Assembly: GCA_902766965.1 (NCBI GenBank)
Contig: CACXFJ010000130.1
Coordinates: 1-33,496, forward strand
Reading direction: 5' to 3'
DNA from: an uncultured Eubacteriales bacterium
GTDB lineage: Bacteria > Bacillota > Clostridia > Christensenellales > DTU072
DNA: 33,496 bases
Shown: positions 14,192-23,168 of the stretch, piece after piece
How positions within the stretch are numbered: the stretch's first letter is position 1
Layout: each line of letters starts with the position of its first letter
Position numbers and translations under genes: made by a program
Notes under the pieces: generated by a model
What the model saw: the letters and a program-made list of their open reading frames with translations, nothing else
Told to the model about the DNA's origin: nothing
Databases searched by the model: none

Positions 14192-15261
14192 TGCCCCCTG
14201 TATCCGTAATGATAAAACCCGCTTCTTCGGCGTGCAACCTTGCTTGCAGGTATTGTTTTTATCATTCCCTTGCCGAAAAAAGAGAGTCGGGTTGTCGCGG
14301 CGTAATGAAGACGGAACTCTTTTCCGAGATTATGAAAAAAGCTTTTTCGTTTGCCGACGGGGAAGCGGTAACTCTCTCTTTTCAAGGGGGAGAACCTCTT
14401 CTTGCAGGGAAAGAATTTTTTATTAAAGCCTTTGCCGAGATAGAAAAACTCAACGTAAAAAAAAGCCCCGTGTATATAGGCGTGCAGACGAACGGAACTC
14501 TTATAGACGACGAGTGGTGCAATATATTCGCTTCCTACGGCGTTCTCGTAGGGTTATCTTTGGACGGCGACGCCTGCGCCGACGCGTTAAGGACTTATCC
14601 CGACGGTAAAGAGAGTTTTTCCGAAGCGTTGAGGGGATACGAAAAGTTGAAAAGGCGGGGCGCGGATATAAACGTTCTCGTCGTGGTGACGAAACAAGTC
14701 GCGGAAAATATAGAAAGAATATACGATTTTTTTAAGGAGAAAGGGGTAAAATACCTTCAATACATACCCTGTCTTCGTCCTTTTGACGGAGAGGATTACG
14801 GACTGTGCCTCGACGGCGAAGAGTACGGAGAATTTTTAATAAAGGCTTTTAATCTCTACGCAAAAGACTATTTCGGCGGCAGATACGTTTCGGTAAGAAT
14901 TTTCGACAACTTCGTCTCGTTGGCTCACGGACGGAGGGCAGAACAATGCGGAATGAACGGACACTGTACTCATCAATACGTAATTGAAAGCGACGGCGAA
15001 GTCTATCCCTGCGACTTCTATTGCGCCGACGAATACTCGTTGGGCAATATAAAAGCAAACGACTTTTCCGAGATCGAAAAGAAAAATACGGCGGTAGAAT
15101 TTATTAAGGAAAGCCTTGTCAAAGACGAGAAGTGCCGCCGCTGCAACCTTTACGCGTTGTGCGCGGGCGGATGCAAAAGAGAACGCCTTTCTTTCGACTT
15201 GTGCGTCGCGTATAAAAAATTCCTGCCGTACGCCGTACCGATACTGCGTAGAATGTATTAA
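14191..15261 (+). CDS. Anaerobic sulfatase-maturating enzyme (radical SAM, SPASM)
   Basis: A 356-residue radical SAM enzyme. The N-terminal motif CNLACRYC (Cys15, Cys19, Cys22) holds the SAM-binding [4Fe-4S] cluster. SFQGGEPLL (about 63-71) is the SAM-contact GGE motif. The C-terminal SPASM region carries the auxiliary-cluster cysteines in MNGHCTHQY, VYPCDFYC, KCRRCNLYALC and GGC. Start MPPVSVMIKPASSACNLACRYC closely follows the family pattern (PFSVMIKPASSxCN). It works without oxygen in the cytosol, converting the active-site Cys or Ser of a sulfatase to formylglycine, and it is coupled directly to a CTPSR sulfatase. The one-base overlap (TAATG) indicates coupled translation. Confidence 0.93.
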   Translation: MPPVSVMIKPASSACNLACRYCFYHSLAEKRESGCRGVMKTELFSEIMKKAFSFADGEAVTLSFQGGEPLLAGKEFFIKAFAEIEKLNVKKSPVYIGVQTNGTLIDDEWCNIFASYGVLVGLSLDGDACADALRTYPDGKESFSEALRGYEKLKRRGADINVLVVVTKQVAENIERIYDFFKEKGVKYLQYIPCLRPFDGEDYGLCLDGEEYGEFLIKAFNLYAKDYFGGRYVSVRIFDNFVSLAHGRRAEQCGMNGHCTHQYVIESDGEVYPCDFYCADEYSLGNIKANDFSEIEKKNTAVEFIKESLVKDEKCRRCNLYALCAGGCKRERLSFDLCVAYKKFLPYAVPILRRMY

Positions 15262-15335
15262 AAAGCCGATAGGGTATCCGTAATAAAGATACAGGATACC
15301 TATTCAGACGTTTTATCAACGCGAAAGGAGAAAAC

Positions 15336-15370
15336 AAAGCCGATTTTATGGAATCGGTTTTCGTTTTTTT
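15336..15370 (+). terminator. Terminator of the sulfatase-maturase operon
   Basis: AAAGCCGATT (15336-15345) pairs with AATCGGTTTT (15352-15361), one G-U, and is followed by a run of seven T (15364-15370). A second inverted repeat lies closer to the gene (GGTATCC 15273-15279 with GGATACC 15294-15300) but lacks a T-tract. Confidence 0.75.
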
Positions 15371-15406
15371 AGGCGTAAATAAATACGGCGTGTAGGGTTT
15401 AATATG

Positions 15407-15435
15407 TTGATTTTTATTTAGTTTCATAGTAAAAT
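15407..15435 (+). promoter_or_regulatory. Promoter of the serS operon
   Basis: TTGATT (15407-15412), 17 bp and TAAAAT (15430-15435). The leader is only about 30 nt, so there is no room for a T-box. Confidence 0.65.
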
Positions 15436-15460
15436 ATTATTTATTCTTAAAACACGTTAA

Positions 15461-16735
<1,275 letters not shown>

Positions 16736-16737
16736 AA

Positions 16738-17499
16738 ATGAAAAAAAGGGCGAAAGATATTCCCGTCGGGGAAGAAAAGAAACGCCCCAATGCAGGGACT
16801 TTCATCGGGACGATTATCCGTTCCGTTGCGATAGTCCTCGGATTTATTCTTAAAGTAATCTTCAAAGCGTGTACGCTGCTCGGACTGTGGATACCCATAA
16901 TTTACAGTTTGTTCGGCGTCGCGCTTTATTTGATTTTTAAGTTCAACCCCTTCGCTTTCGACACCTTAGGCACGCTCTATCTTTGCGGCGGAATAGCCTG
17001 TGTTATAGGTTCGGCTATTATCGCCGTCCGAAATCTCATCGTCCGTCCCGTCAAGTCTATATATAACGGCTACAAACACCCCTTGTGGGAGAAAGCCGAA
17101 GACGCTAAAAATATCGAAAAGAAAGAAGAAGAGAGCCGTTGGAGCAGGTATAAGAAAGAAAAAGAAACCGAAAAATATCTCCCCCCCGAAGTTCCGCAAT
17201 GGGAAAGACCCGTTACTAAAAGAACCGTCGATTACGGCTCTTTTTTAGCTCCGCTCGACGATTTCGACGAAGTTCTTAAAGAAGAACGAAGCGAAAAAAT
17301 ATCGTTGGATTGGCTCCCCAAACGCAACAGAAAAGAAGCCGAAAACGTGAATATAGTCGCGGAAACGCCTACGGAAAAACCGCAGGTATATTTCAGCGCG
17401 CTCGAACCGGACATTCTCGTCCACGAGTATTCGGACAGGTTCGAACTGTACAGAGTAAACGGGAACAGAACCACTCCCGTGGGGGTGGAATATAAATGA
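16738..17499 (+). CDS. Uncharacterised membrane protein with two or three N-terminal helices and a charged tail
   Basis: I do not recognise this 253-residue protein. Hydrophobic segments lie at about 21-46, 48-68 and 78-103. They are followed by a highly charged, probably cytoplasmic region (about 115-215, rich in Lys/Glu, KNIEKKEEESRWSRYKKEKE) with Pro/Trp motifs (LPPEVPQWERP, LDWLPKR). A more conserved-looking C-terminal block follows (QVYFSALEPDILVHEYSDR, about 216-234). It starts 2 nt after serS and has no clear ribosome binding site, so it may depend on read-through by terminating ribosomes. Its stop overlaps the next start in an ATGA, which supports it being a real gene. Confidence 0.7.
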   Translation: MKKRAKDIPVGEEKKRPNAGTFIGTIIRSVAIVLGFILKVIFKACTLLGLWIPIIYSLFGVALYLIFKFNPFAFDTLGTLYLCGGIACVIGSAIIAVRNLIVRPVKSIYNGYKHPLWEKAEDAKNIEKKEEESRWSRYKKEKETEKYLPPEVPQWERPVTKRTVDYGSFLAPLDDFDEVLKEERSEKISLDWLPKRNRKEAENVNIVAETPTEKPQVYFSALEPDILVHEYSDRFELYRVNGNRTTPVGVEYK

Positions 17500-18374
17500 A
17501 CGCGAAGGTAAAAAGAAGCAGGATTTGGGAACTTGACTTTTTCCGCGGTTTAAGTATCTTGCTCGTGGTGATAGACCACGCCATGTACGATTTTTCGGGC
17601 GTTTTTAGTTTTTGGGCGTCGTCGGGTTCTAAATTTTTGAGATTCCTTAACGCGACCGGTACGGCGTATCTTAGTAGCGACGTAAGATTTTTGTGGCGTC
17701 CGGCGTTTTTGTTCATTTTCTTTTTTACGAGCGGACTTTGCACCGCATTTTCGAGGAATAACTTTTTACGCGGACTTCGTCTTTGCATAGTAGCGGCGGT
17801 TATTTCCGTATCGACGTATCTTGCGGACAGGCTGTTCGGCACGAGCGTTTACGCTATGTTCGGCGTAATTCACTGTATAGCGACGGTCATTCTCATTTAC
17901 GCCTGCGTCGATTTTATAATAAGGTTTATACCGAAAATCTATTCGAAGATAGCGAAAAAAGAGGCAAAGCCGCAGTTTGAAAGGATTTTACATATAGTAA
18001 TTTGCCTTGCGATAGGGGTGGCGTGCTGTTTTATCAACAAAAAGTATAACGTAAGTCTGCACGAAGTCAACGGCAACTTTACCGCGATAGACACCGACTC
18101 GAAAATATTGGGATTGTTTTTCTATTGCGACAACTGGTGGACGGCGGACTATTTCCCCCTTTTTCCGTTCATTGCGTTTTTCTTCCTCGGAGCGGGATTT
18201 ACAAGAATACTTTACGAAAAAAAACGTTCTTTGTTGCCGCAACTCGACGGCGTGTGGCATAAAGCCTTTACCGTTCCCGGCAGGTACTCGATATTTTTCT
18301 ATCTCGGCGGACAGGTCGTAGCGATAGGTCTTGGAATGATGTTGTCTTTAATTATCTGCGGCAGAGCATTTTAG
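17496..18374 (+). CDS. DUF1624/HGSNAT-like membrane acyltransferase-family protein
   Basis: A 292-residue polytopic membrane protein. The N-terminal block RIWELDFFRGLSILLVVIDH matches the heparan-alpha-glucosaminide N-acetyltransferase catalytic family (DUF1624), with Arg17 and His28 in the positions conserved in these and other membrane acyltransferases. About seven hydrophobic helices follow (for example near 69-86, 98-110, 125-145, 167-180, 225-245 and 270-290), and PLFPFIAFFFLGAG (about 221-234) is typical of the family. The likely role is acyl transfer to a carbohydrate at the envelope, but no bacterial substrate can be named. The ATGA overlap with the upstream gene indicates coupling. 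The stop codon lies inside the left arm of a repeat element (18361-18610). Confidence 0.78.
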   Translation: MNAKVKRSRIWELDFFRGLSILLVVIDHAMYDFSGVFSFWASSGSKFLRFLNATGTAYLSSDVRFLWRPAFLFIFFFTSGLCTAFSRNNFLRGLRLCIVAAVISVSTYLADRLFGTSVYAMFGVIHCIATVILIYACVDFIIRFIPKIYSKIAKKEAKPQFERILHIVICLAIGVACCFINKKYNVSLHEVNGNFTAIDTDSKILGLFFYCDNWWTADYFPLFPFIAFFFLGAGFTRILYEKKRSLLPQLDGVWHKAFTVPGRYSIFFYLGGQVVAIGLGMMLSLIICGRAF

Positions 18375-18610
18375 TAAGGAGTGTCCCATGCACATTGCTT
18401 TACGCAGCAAAAAACGGGAGAAAGTAATTTTACGCAAGCGGTATATGGTAAAACAATAAAAAAGCGGATATAAATCATAGTTTTTTGCTACTTTTGCGAA
18501 AACTTCACCTAACGTACTCAGTACGTCTACGTCTCGTTTTCACAAAAAATCAACGCACCTGTGTCACTCCTTTGCTCTGCGTCCCATGCACATTGCTTTA
18601 CGCCGCAAAA
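18361..18610. repeat. Small non-coding repeat element with inverted and direct repeats (MITE-like candidate)
   Basis: The left arm GCAGAGCA-(7 bp)-AAGGAGTG (18361-18383) is the inverse of CACTCCTTTGCTCTGC (18565-18580) apart from the 7-bp insertion. Each arm is followed at once by the same about 28-nt sequence, starting TCCCATGCACATTGCTTTAC (18384-18412 and 18582-18610, one mismatch). Between them lies a hairpin: GAAAAC and GTTTTC around the palindrome ACGTACT-C-AGTACGT. There is no ORF of substance inside. Its left arm forms the 3' end of the DUF1624 gene. Confidence 0.7.
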
Positions 18611-18685
18611 GCATATTTTTTCGTCCGAAAATTTAATACAAATTAAAGAATATAAAAATATAATATCGTTAAACAAGTTTAATAA

Positions 18686-18714
18686 TTGTCAAAAGTCTTG
18701 CGATATAGTAAAAT
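18686..18714 (+). promoter_or_regulatory. Promoter of the walJ-to-mfd operon
   Basis: TTGTCA (18686-18691), 17 bp and TAAAAT (18709-18714). A perfect TATAAT at 18731-18736 lacks a well-spaced -35 box and may be an alternative. Confidence 0.6.
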
Positions 18715-18789
18715 TAACGTAGGCTTTGCGTATAATAGTTCGCTTACGTTACGGCGAAAGGACAAAAAGTAAAGTCGAAAGGGAAGTAA

Positions 18790-19563
18790 ATGGCAATTAC
18801 CGTATGCTCTCTCGGGAGCGGCTCGAAAGGCAACTGTGTTTTAATATCCGACGGAAAGACGCGACTACTTATAGACGCCGGACTTAACGCTGCCGTGATA
18901 GCAAAAAAACTGTCGGAATTAGGGTTAATGCTTACCGATATGGACGGGCTTCTCATTACCCACGAACACGGCGACCATATAAGAAGCGTCGATATGCTGG
19001 CGCAGTTTATGCCGGTGTATTCCCACCCCGACACGCTGGAAAAAATTACCGAAAAATATACTATTCCGCTCAAATACCTTTTCGAAGTGGAGAATAAGTT
19101 TTCGGTAGGCACGCTGGACGTGACGCCTTTCGACGTAAGCCACGACGCGGTTCACCCGTACGGGTATTCCATAAGCGACTGGGAAAGTAAATTTACTTAC
19201 CTTACCGACACGGGATACGTATCCAAGGGTATAATGAACGTACTTAAAGGCAGCGATATAGTTATGCTGGAAAGTAACCACGATAAAGAGCTTCTGTTAC
19301 GCGGAGTTTATCCCGAACGGCTTAAAAGGAGAATTATGTCGGAGAAAGGACATTTAAGCAACGCCGAAAGCGCGTTGACTGCCTTTAATCTCGCCGCGGA
19401 CGGAACGAAAACCGTAATACTCGCCCATCTGAGCGAACAGAATAACCTGCCCGAACTTGCTTACTGGACGACGAAAAATTATCTTCGGAAAGAAATGGGC
19501 GACGAAAGCCGCGGGTGCAATATACTCGTAGCTACGCAAAAAGACACGGTGGTGGCGGAATGA
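18790..19563 (+). CDS. walJ: WalJ/YycJ-type MBL-fold metallohydrolase
   Basis: A 257-residue metallo-beta-lactamase-fold protein. The start ITVCSLGSGSKGNCVLI and the metal motif THEHGDH (His58, His60, Asp62, His63) match the WalJ/YycJ family, along with a central DVSHDAVHP and TDTGYV (metal-bridging Asp). The family is linked to cell-wall homeostasis and to DNA repair-type exonuclease activity in Firmicutes. In Bacillus it belongs to the walRK operon, but no walR or walK is present here. GGGAAG stands just before the ATG. It opens a run of eight genes extending to mfd, and its stop overlaps the next start in an ATGA. Confidence 0.87.
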   Translation: MAITVCSLGSGSKGNCVLISDGKTRLLIDAGLNAAVIAKKLSELGLMLTDMDGLLITHEHGDHIRSVDMLAQFMPVYSHPDTLEKITEKYTIPLKYLFEVENKFSVGTLDVTPFDVSHDAVHPYGYSISDWESKFTYLTDTGYVSKGIMNVLKGSDIVMLESNHDKELLLRGVYPERLKRRIMSEKGHLSNAESALTAFNLAADGTKTVILAHLSEQNNLPELAYWTTKNYLRKEMGDESRGCNILVATQKDTVVAE

Positions 19564-20423
19564 CGGAAAAGAAGAACCTGACCCCCGAATTATCGTCGAT
19601 AATCTTCCTTATAGGTTTTGCGTTCTATCAGATAACGGGACTTATTTTAGCTACGGTCATGGACGTAAAAAGCAACGCGTATATCTTCGTCGCGTACGCT
19701 CTGCCGCAGGTAGCGTATATTGCCGTCACTTTTATTACCGTAAAGGTATGCAAGGTTGAGTTTAAGTTGCTGCCCGAAAAAGGTTCGGTGGGCAAAGCGG
19801 ATTATCCGCTCGCCGTTTTATTGGGATTAGGGATATTCTTCTTTGCGTTACTGCCGAATTTCGGAGTGCAGAAACTCATCACGCTTTTGGGCAAAACGCC
19901 GCAGGTTACGTTACCCGACCTTACTTCGCCGGTTAGTTGCGTCGTTGCGGCGATAGTAATATGCGTGTTGCCGGCAATAGGGGAAGAACTCGTTTTCAGA
20001 AAGGTTTTCGTAGACGGGTTCTCGAAATACGGAAAGATAAACGCCGTTATTATAAGCGGAGTTTTGTTTGGGCTTAGCCACCTTAACTTAGCTCAAACGA
20101 TACATCAGATTTTCTTGGGGTGTATCCTTTCGTATCTGTACGTTAAGACTAAAAATATAACGCTTACCGCGATAATACATTTTATCAACAATTTTCTCGC
20201 GTTGTTTCTTACCCGTTTTACGGGAGAAGAAGTGTGGAATAATCTCGTTACGCTGGGAATTTGTTGCGCGATAGGCGCGGTATTTATAGCGATAAACGCA
20301 ATATATTTAATTAAAAGAAAGCCGAAAATTACCAACGACGGCAGGGAAAAACCGTCGACGTTCGCGATAGGATTTTTCGTTTTCGTGGCGGCAATGTGGG
20401 TAATAGCGGCGGTCTTTTCATAG
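19560..20423 (+). CDS. CPBP-family intramembrane metalloprotease (first of two)
   Basis: A 287-residue polytopic protein of the CAAX protease/bacteriocin-processing (Abi) family. Motif 1 is EELVFRKVF (Glu142, Glu143, Arg147), motif 2 is FGLSHLNLAQ (His174) and motif 3 is IIHFINN (His207, Asn210). These form the glutamyl-type catalytic site within the membrane. About seven to eight helices are visible. Start ATG 19560 is chosen for the 4-nt overlap with walJ; upstream in-frame codons overlap walJ further without support. In bacteria such proteins are used for bacteriocin self-immunity, membrane-protein cleavage or stress responses; the substrate here is unknown. Confidence 0.87.
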   Translation: MTEKKNLTPELSSIIFLIGFAFYQITGLILATVMDVKSNAYIFVAYALPQVAYIAVTFITVKVCKVEFKLLPEKGSVGKADYPLAVLLGLGIFFFALLPNFGVQKLITLLGKTPQVTLPDLTSPVSCVVAAIVICVLPAIGEELVFRKVFVDGFSKYGKINAVIISGVLFGLSHLNLAQTIHQIFLGCILSYLYVKTKNITLTAIIHFINNFLALFLTRFTGEEVWNNLVTLGICCAIGAVFIAINAIYLIKRKPKITNDGREKPSTFAIGFFVFVAAMWVIAAVFS

Positions 20424-20438
20424 AATGACGGAGGAATT

Positions 20439-21452
20439 GTGACAAAAACTACTAAAATAAGCGCAATATTCTTTATTACCACGTTGTGGCTGGTTATTAT
20501 GAGGATAGTTTTTTCTTTCGTGGAGCTGAGCGACAACGTTTCCGGCTGGCTGTTTTCCATAATGATGCAGGTAATCGGCATGGGGGTTATTCCCTTCGTA
20601 TTATTTAAGTTCTGGGTTAAGGAAGACGTGGTAAGTGGATTTTCTCTTAAAGTAAAAATTCCGCCCGTTACCTACCTTCTCGCGATTGTCCTCGGATTTT
20701 TGCTTAGTTACGTCACCACCGGCGTGAGCCTTATATGGCAAAATATTCTTATCCTTTTAGGATACACTCACGTTAACGCCCCCGGCACTATTTATTCCGA
20801 CGCAGGGGTTCTTATAATGGAACTTTTCACCACGGCTATGCTCCCGGCGTTCTTTGAAGAATTTACCGACAGAGGGCTTGTTTTACGAATGTTCAGAGGG
20901 ATAGATAACGAAAAGACCGTGGTTATATTGACCGCAGTCCTGTTCGGACTTGCTCATCAGAACATTATGCAGACGGGGTACGCTTTCGTCGGCGGACTTG
21001 CATTCGCATACCTTGCATTAAAGACGAAGAGCATCTTCCCCGGCATGATAATTCACTTCATCAACAACGCGCTCAGCGTAATAAGCGGTTATTCTTCGCA
21101 GCATAACGGTCTTTACGCGGCAGTGCAAGACAAATTTTACGCCTTTATCAGCGGTCACTTCCTCGTAGCGGTATTGACGTGGGCGGCGGCGGGAGCTTTG
21201 ATTGTCGTTATATTGAAATATATCGCGAAAATACAGCCGAAAGAAAAACCGTCGGAAAAGGAAGGAGACGTATTTTTCTTCCCCAACAAATTGCAATACG
21301 TCGACGATATTTTCGGAGCGGGGTTAAGAAAAGACGTCGCGAGAATTTCCGTAGCCAAGCCTTACTGGTACGAGTACGCGTTTTTGTACGGTTCGATAGC
21401 CATGATGACTCTCACCACCTTATTTACCTTTATGTGGGGAGTGTGGCGATGA
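20439..21452 (+). CDS. CPBP-family intramembrane metalloprotease (second of two)
   Basis: A 337-residue relative of the gene just upstream, 15 bp away and not a close copy. Motif 1 is FFEEFTDRGLVLR (Glu140, Glu141, Arg145), motif 2 is FGLAHQNIMQ (His173) and motif 3 is IIHFINN (His206, Asn209). It differs in having a charged insertion near 272-300 (KEKPSEKEGD, then FFFPNKLQYVDD) before the last helix. The start is GTG 20439 with GGAGG upstream. The stop overlaps the rlmH start in an ATGA. The paired arrangement suggests two proteases that either cooperate or act on different substrates. Confidence 0.86.
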   Translation: MTKTTKISAIFFITTLWLVIMRIVFSFVELSDNVSGWLFSIMMQVIGMGVIPFVLFKFWVKEDVVSGFSLKVKIPPVTYLLAIVLGFLLSYVTTGVSLIWQNILILLGYTHVNAPGTIYSDAGVLIMELFTTAMLPAFFEEFTDRGLVLRMFRGIDNEKTVVILTAVLFGLAHQNIMQTGYAFVGGLAFAYLALKTKSIFPGMIIHFINNALSVISGYSSQHNGLYAAVQDKFYAFISGHFLVAVLTWAAAGALIVVILKYIAKIQPKEKPSEKEGDVFFFPNKLQYVDDIFGAGLRKDVARISVAKPYWYEYAFLYGSIAMMTLTTLFTFMWGVWR

Positions 21453-21889
21453 TAAAGATAAATATTCTCGCCGTCGGCAACCTTAAAGAAAAATTCTGGA
21501 CGGAGGCGGTGAGCGAGTACGAAAAGAGAATTTCGCGCTACGCCCGTTTCAAGATAACAGAACTACCCGAAAAAAGAACCAAAGAGGAAGAGGGTAAGGA
21601 GATATTAAGGAAAATAACGGGTTATCCCGTGGCGATGGACATAGCGGGAAAAGAGGTGTCGAGTACGGAGTTCGCCGATTTTTTCGATAAAAAACTTACC
21701 GACGGAATTAGCGAATTCAGCCTTATAATAGGGGGAAGCGACGGATTAAGCGACGAAGTCAAGTCGGCGTGCAAGGAAAGAATATCTTTCGGCAGAGTTA
21801 CTTTCCCGCATCAGCTTATGAGAGTAGTTTTGTCGGAACAAGTTTATAGAGCCCTTACTATTATGAATAACGTGACTTATCATAAATAA
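21449..21889 (+). CDS. rlmH: 23S rRNA (pseudouridine1915-N3)-methyltransferase
   Basis: A 146-residue SPOUT-class enzyme that methylates pseudouridine 1915 in helix 69 of 23S rRNA in assembled 70S ribosomes. INILAVGNLKEKFW at the start, the SAM-binding knot segment SLIIGGSDGLSDEV and the C-terminal MRVVLSEQVYRALTIMNN...YHK are all characteristic. It is about 10 residues shorter than the common 155-160, with the shortening spread through the middle. Start ATG 21449 overlaps the upstream stop by 4 nt; a longer in-frame ORF from 21179 lies inside the protease gene and is not conserved. Confidence 0.93.
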   Translation: MIKINILAVGNLKEKFWTEAVSEYEKRISRYARFKITELPEKRTKEEEGKEILRKITGYPVAMDIAGKEVSSTEFADFFDKKLTDGISEFSLIIGGSDGLSDEVKSACKERISFGRVTFPHQLMRVVLSEQVYRALTIMNNVTYHK

Positions 21890-21925
21890 AAGAACCTTTC
21901 TGTATCTTTCCGCGTAATTTAACGT

Positions 21926-22747
21926 ATGGATTATTACGATAAATTATTGACGGAATGTAAAAAAGCGGGTAAAGTTACTATAATCGGCAAGACGGTGTGC
22001 AATCGAAACATACCGCTTGTAAGCGTAGGCGACGGCAGAGCCTATACCCTTATCGTAGGGGCGGTTCACGCGCGGGAACATATAACGGTCGAACTTATAA
22101 AGAAATTGTTCTTTACGACTAAACTACCGTTCGACGTAATTCCCTGTCTTAATATAGACGGGGTATTGCTGTGCAAATACGGGCTTGACGCGGTACCCGA
22201 AGACAGGCGGGAGTACTTAAAGATAATTAACGGCAGCGACGATTTTTCTCTATGGAAAGCCAACGCCGCCGCCGTGGATATTAACGTAAACTTCGACGCC
22301 GGGTGGGGAACGGGAAAACAAAACGTAAAGTACCCGTCTGAAGCTAACTATATAGGTCCGTACCCCGAAAGCGAACCCGAAACGCAAGCCGCCGTAAACG
22401 TTTTGCTCGGGAAAAAGTATTCGCAGGTAATATGTTACCACTCGAAAGGGGAGGTGATATATTGGGGTTTCGGGAAGAACTTTCATCACTACGCCGAAGC
22501 GAAAGCCTACGCCGATAAGGTAGGGTATAAGCTGTCGCACGCAAAGGGGAGCGCGGGCGGACTCAAAGATAAATTCGACCTTATATCCGACGGATTAGGG
22601 CTGACGGTAGAAGTGGGAGAAGATAAATACAGTCACCCGTATCCCGAAGAACGGCTACCCGAACTTATAAATAAACACAAGGAGAGCGTAAGGCTTCTAT
22701 ATGACAACGGAATTAAAATCGCAAGAAAAATCGGCGTATATGGCTGA
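21926..22747 (+). CDS. M14-family zinc metallopeptidase (carboxypeptidase A / gamma-D-Glu-mDAP peptidase type)
   Basis: A 273-residue peptidase without a signal peptide, so apparently cytoplasmic. The zinc ligands are His48 and Glu51 in VHAREH and His172 in CYHSKG; the catalytic base is Glu229 in LTVEVGED. The substrate-binding loop reads WKANAAAVDINVNFD, where carboxypeptidase A-like enzymes have N-R-N-F: the Arg that grips the substrate's free carboxylate is Val121 here. This favours a cell-wall peptide endopeptidase, such as one acting on gamma-D-Glu-meso-DAP, over a true carboxypeptidase (inference). The length is that of a bare catalytic domain. There is no clear ribosome binding site before ATG 21926. 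It sits between rlmH and tadA, and the tadA start overlaps its end. Confidence 0.82.
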   Translation: MDYYDKLLTECKKAGKVTIIGKTVCNRNIPLVSVGDGRAYTLIVGAVHAREHITVELIKKLFFTTKLPFDVIPCLNIDGVLLCKYGLDAVPEDRREYLKIINGSDDFSLWKANAAAVDINVNFDAGWGTGKQNVKYPSEANYIGPYPESEPETQAAVNVLLGKKYSQVICYHSKGEVIYWGFGKNFHHYAEAKAYADKVGYKLSHAKGSAGGLKDKFDLISDGLGLTVEVGEDKYSHPYPEERLPELINKHKESVRLLYDNGIKIARKIGVYG

Positions 22748-23165
22748 GGCGTACGCCGAAGCGGAAAAAGCCTATAAGGAAGGAGAAGTTCCCGTAGGGT
22801 GCGTTATCGTAAAGGACGGCAAAATAATTGCCCGCGCGCATAATACGGTGGAAAGAGACGGCTCCGTACTGTCGCACGCGGAAATCAAGGCGATAAAGAC
22901 AGCCGAAGAAAAGGTAGGGAAATACCTTGACGGGTGCGATATGTTCGTCACGGTAGAGCCTTGCGCAATGTGCGCCGGAGCGATAGTAGGCGCGAGGATA
23001 GGAAGACTGTTTTACGGAGCGAGCGAAGAAAAGACGGGTTGTTGCGGCAGTCTGTATTCGCTCACCGAAGACGACCGTTTTTTCGCTACCGTACCGACGG
23101 AAGGCGGAATTACGGAAAAGGAATGTAAAAAACTTATGACGAGTTTTTTTATAGACAGGAGGTAA
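22701..23165 (+). CDS. tadA: tRNA-specific adenosine deaminase
   Basis: A 154-residue zinc deaminase that converts A34 to inosine in tRNA-Arg(ACG). Zinc motif HAE (His59, Glu61) and PCAMC (Cys88, Cys91) are intact, and AEKAYKEGEVPVGCVIV and LFYGASEEKTGCCGS are typical of TadA. With ATG 22701 the gene overlaps the M14 gene by 47 nt and keeps the N-terminal helix present in homologs. ATG 22740 would shorten the overlap to 8 nt but drop 13 residues; neither has a strong ribosome binding site. Confidence 0.92.
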   Translation: MTTELKSQEKSAYMAEAYAEAEKAYKEGEVPVGCVIVKDGKIIARAHNTVERDGSVLSHAEIKAIKTAEEKVGKYLDGCDMFVTVEPCAMCAGAIVGARIGRLFYGASEEKTGCCGSLYSLTEDDRFFATVPTEGGITEKECKKLMTSFFIDRR

Positions 23166-23168
23166 CGA

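Noticed and set aside
15273-15300. Inverted repeat GGTATCC/GGATACC after the maturase gene as a riboswitch or T-box for serS.
   Set aside because: It lies upstream of the serS promoter and of the preceding operon's terminator, so it is not in the serS leader.
21179-21448. Upstream extension of rlmH.
   Set aside because: The extension is out of frame with the CPBP gene it overlaps, and RlmH proteins begin at the Met corresponding to 21449.
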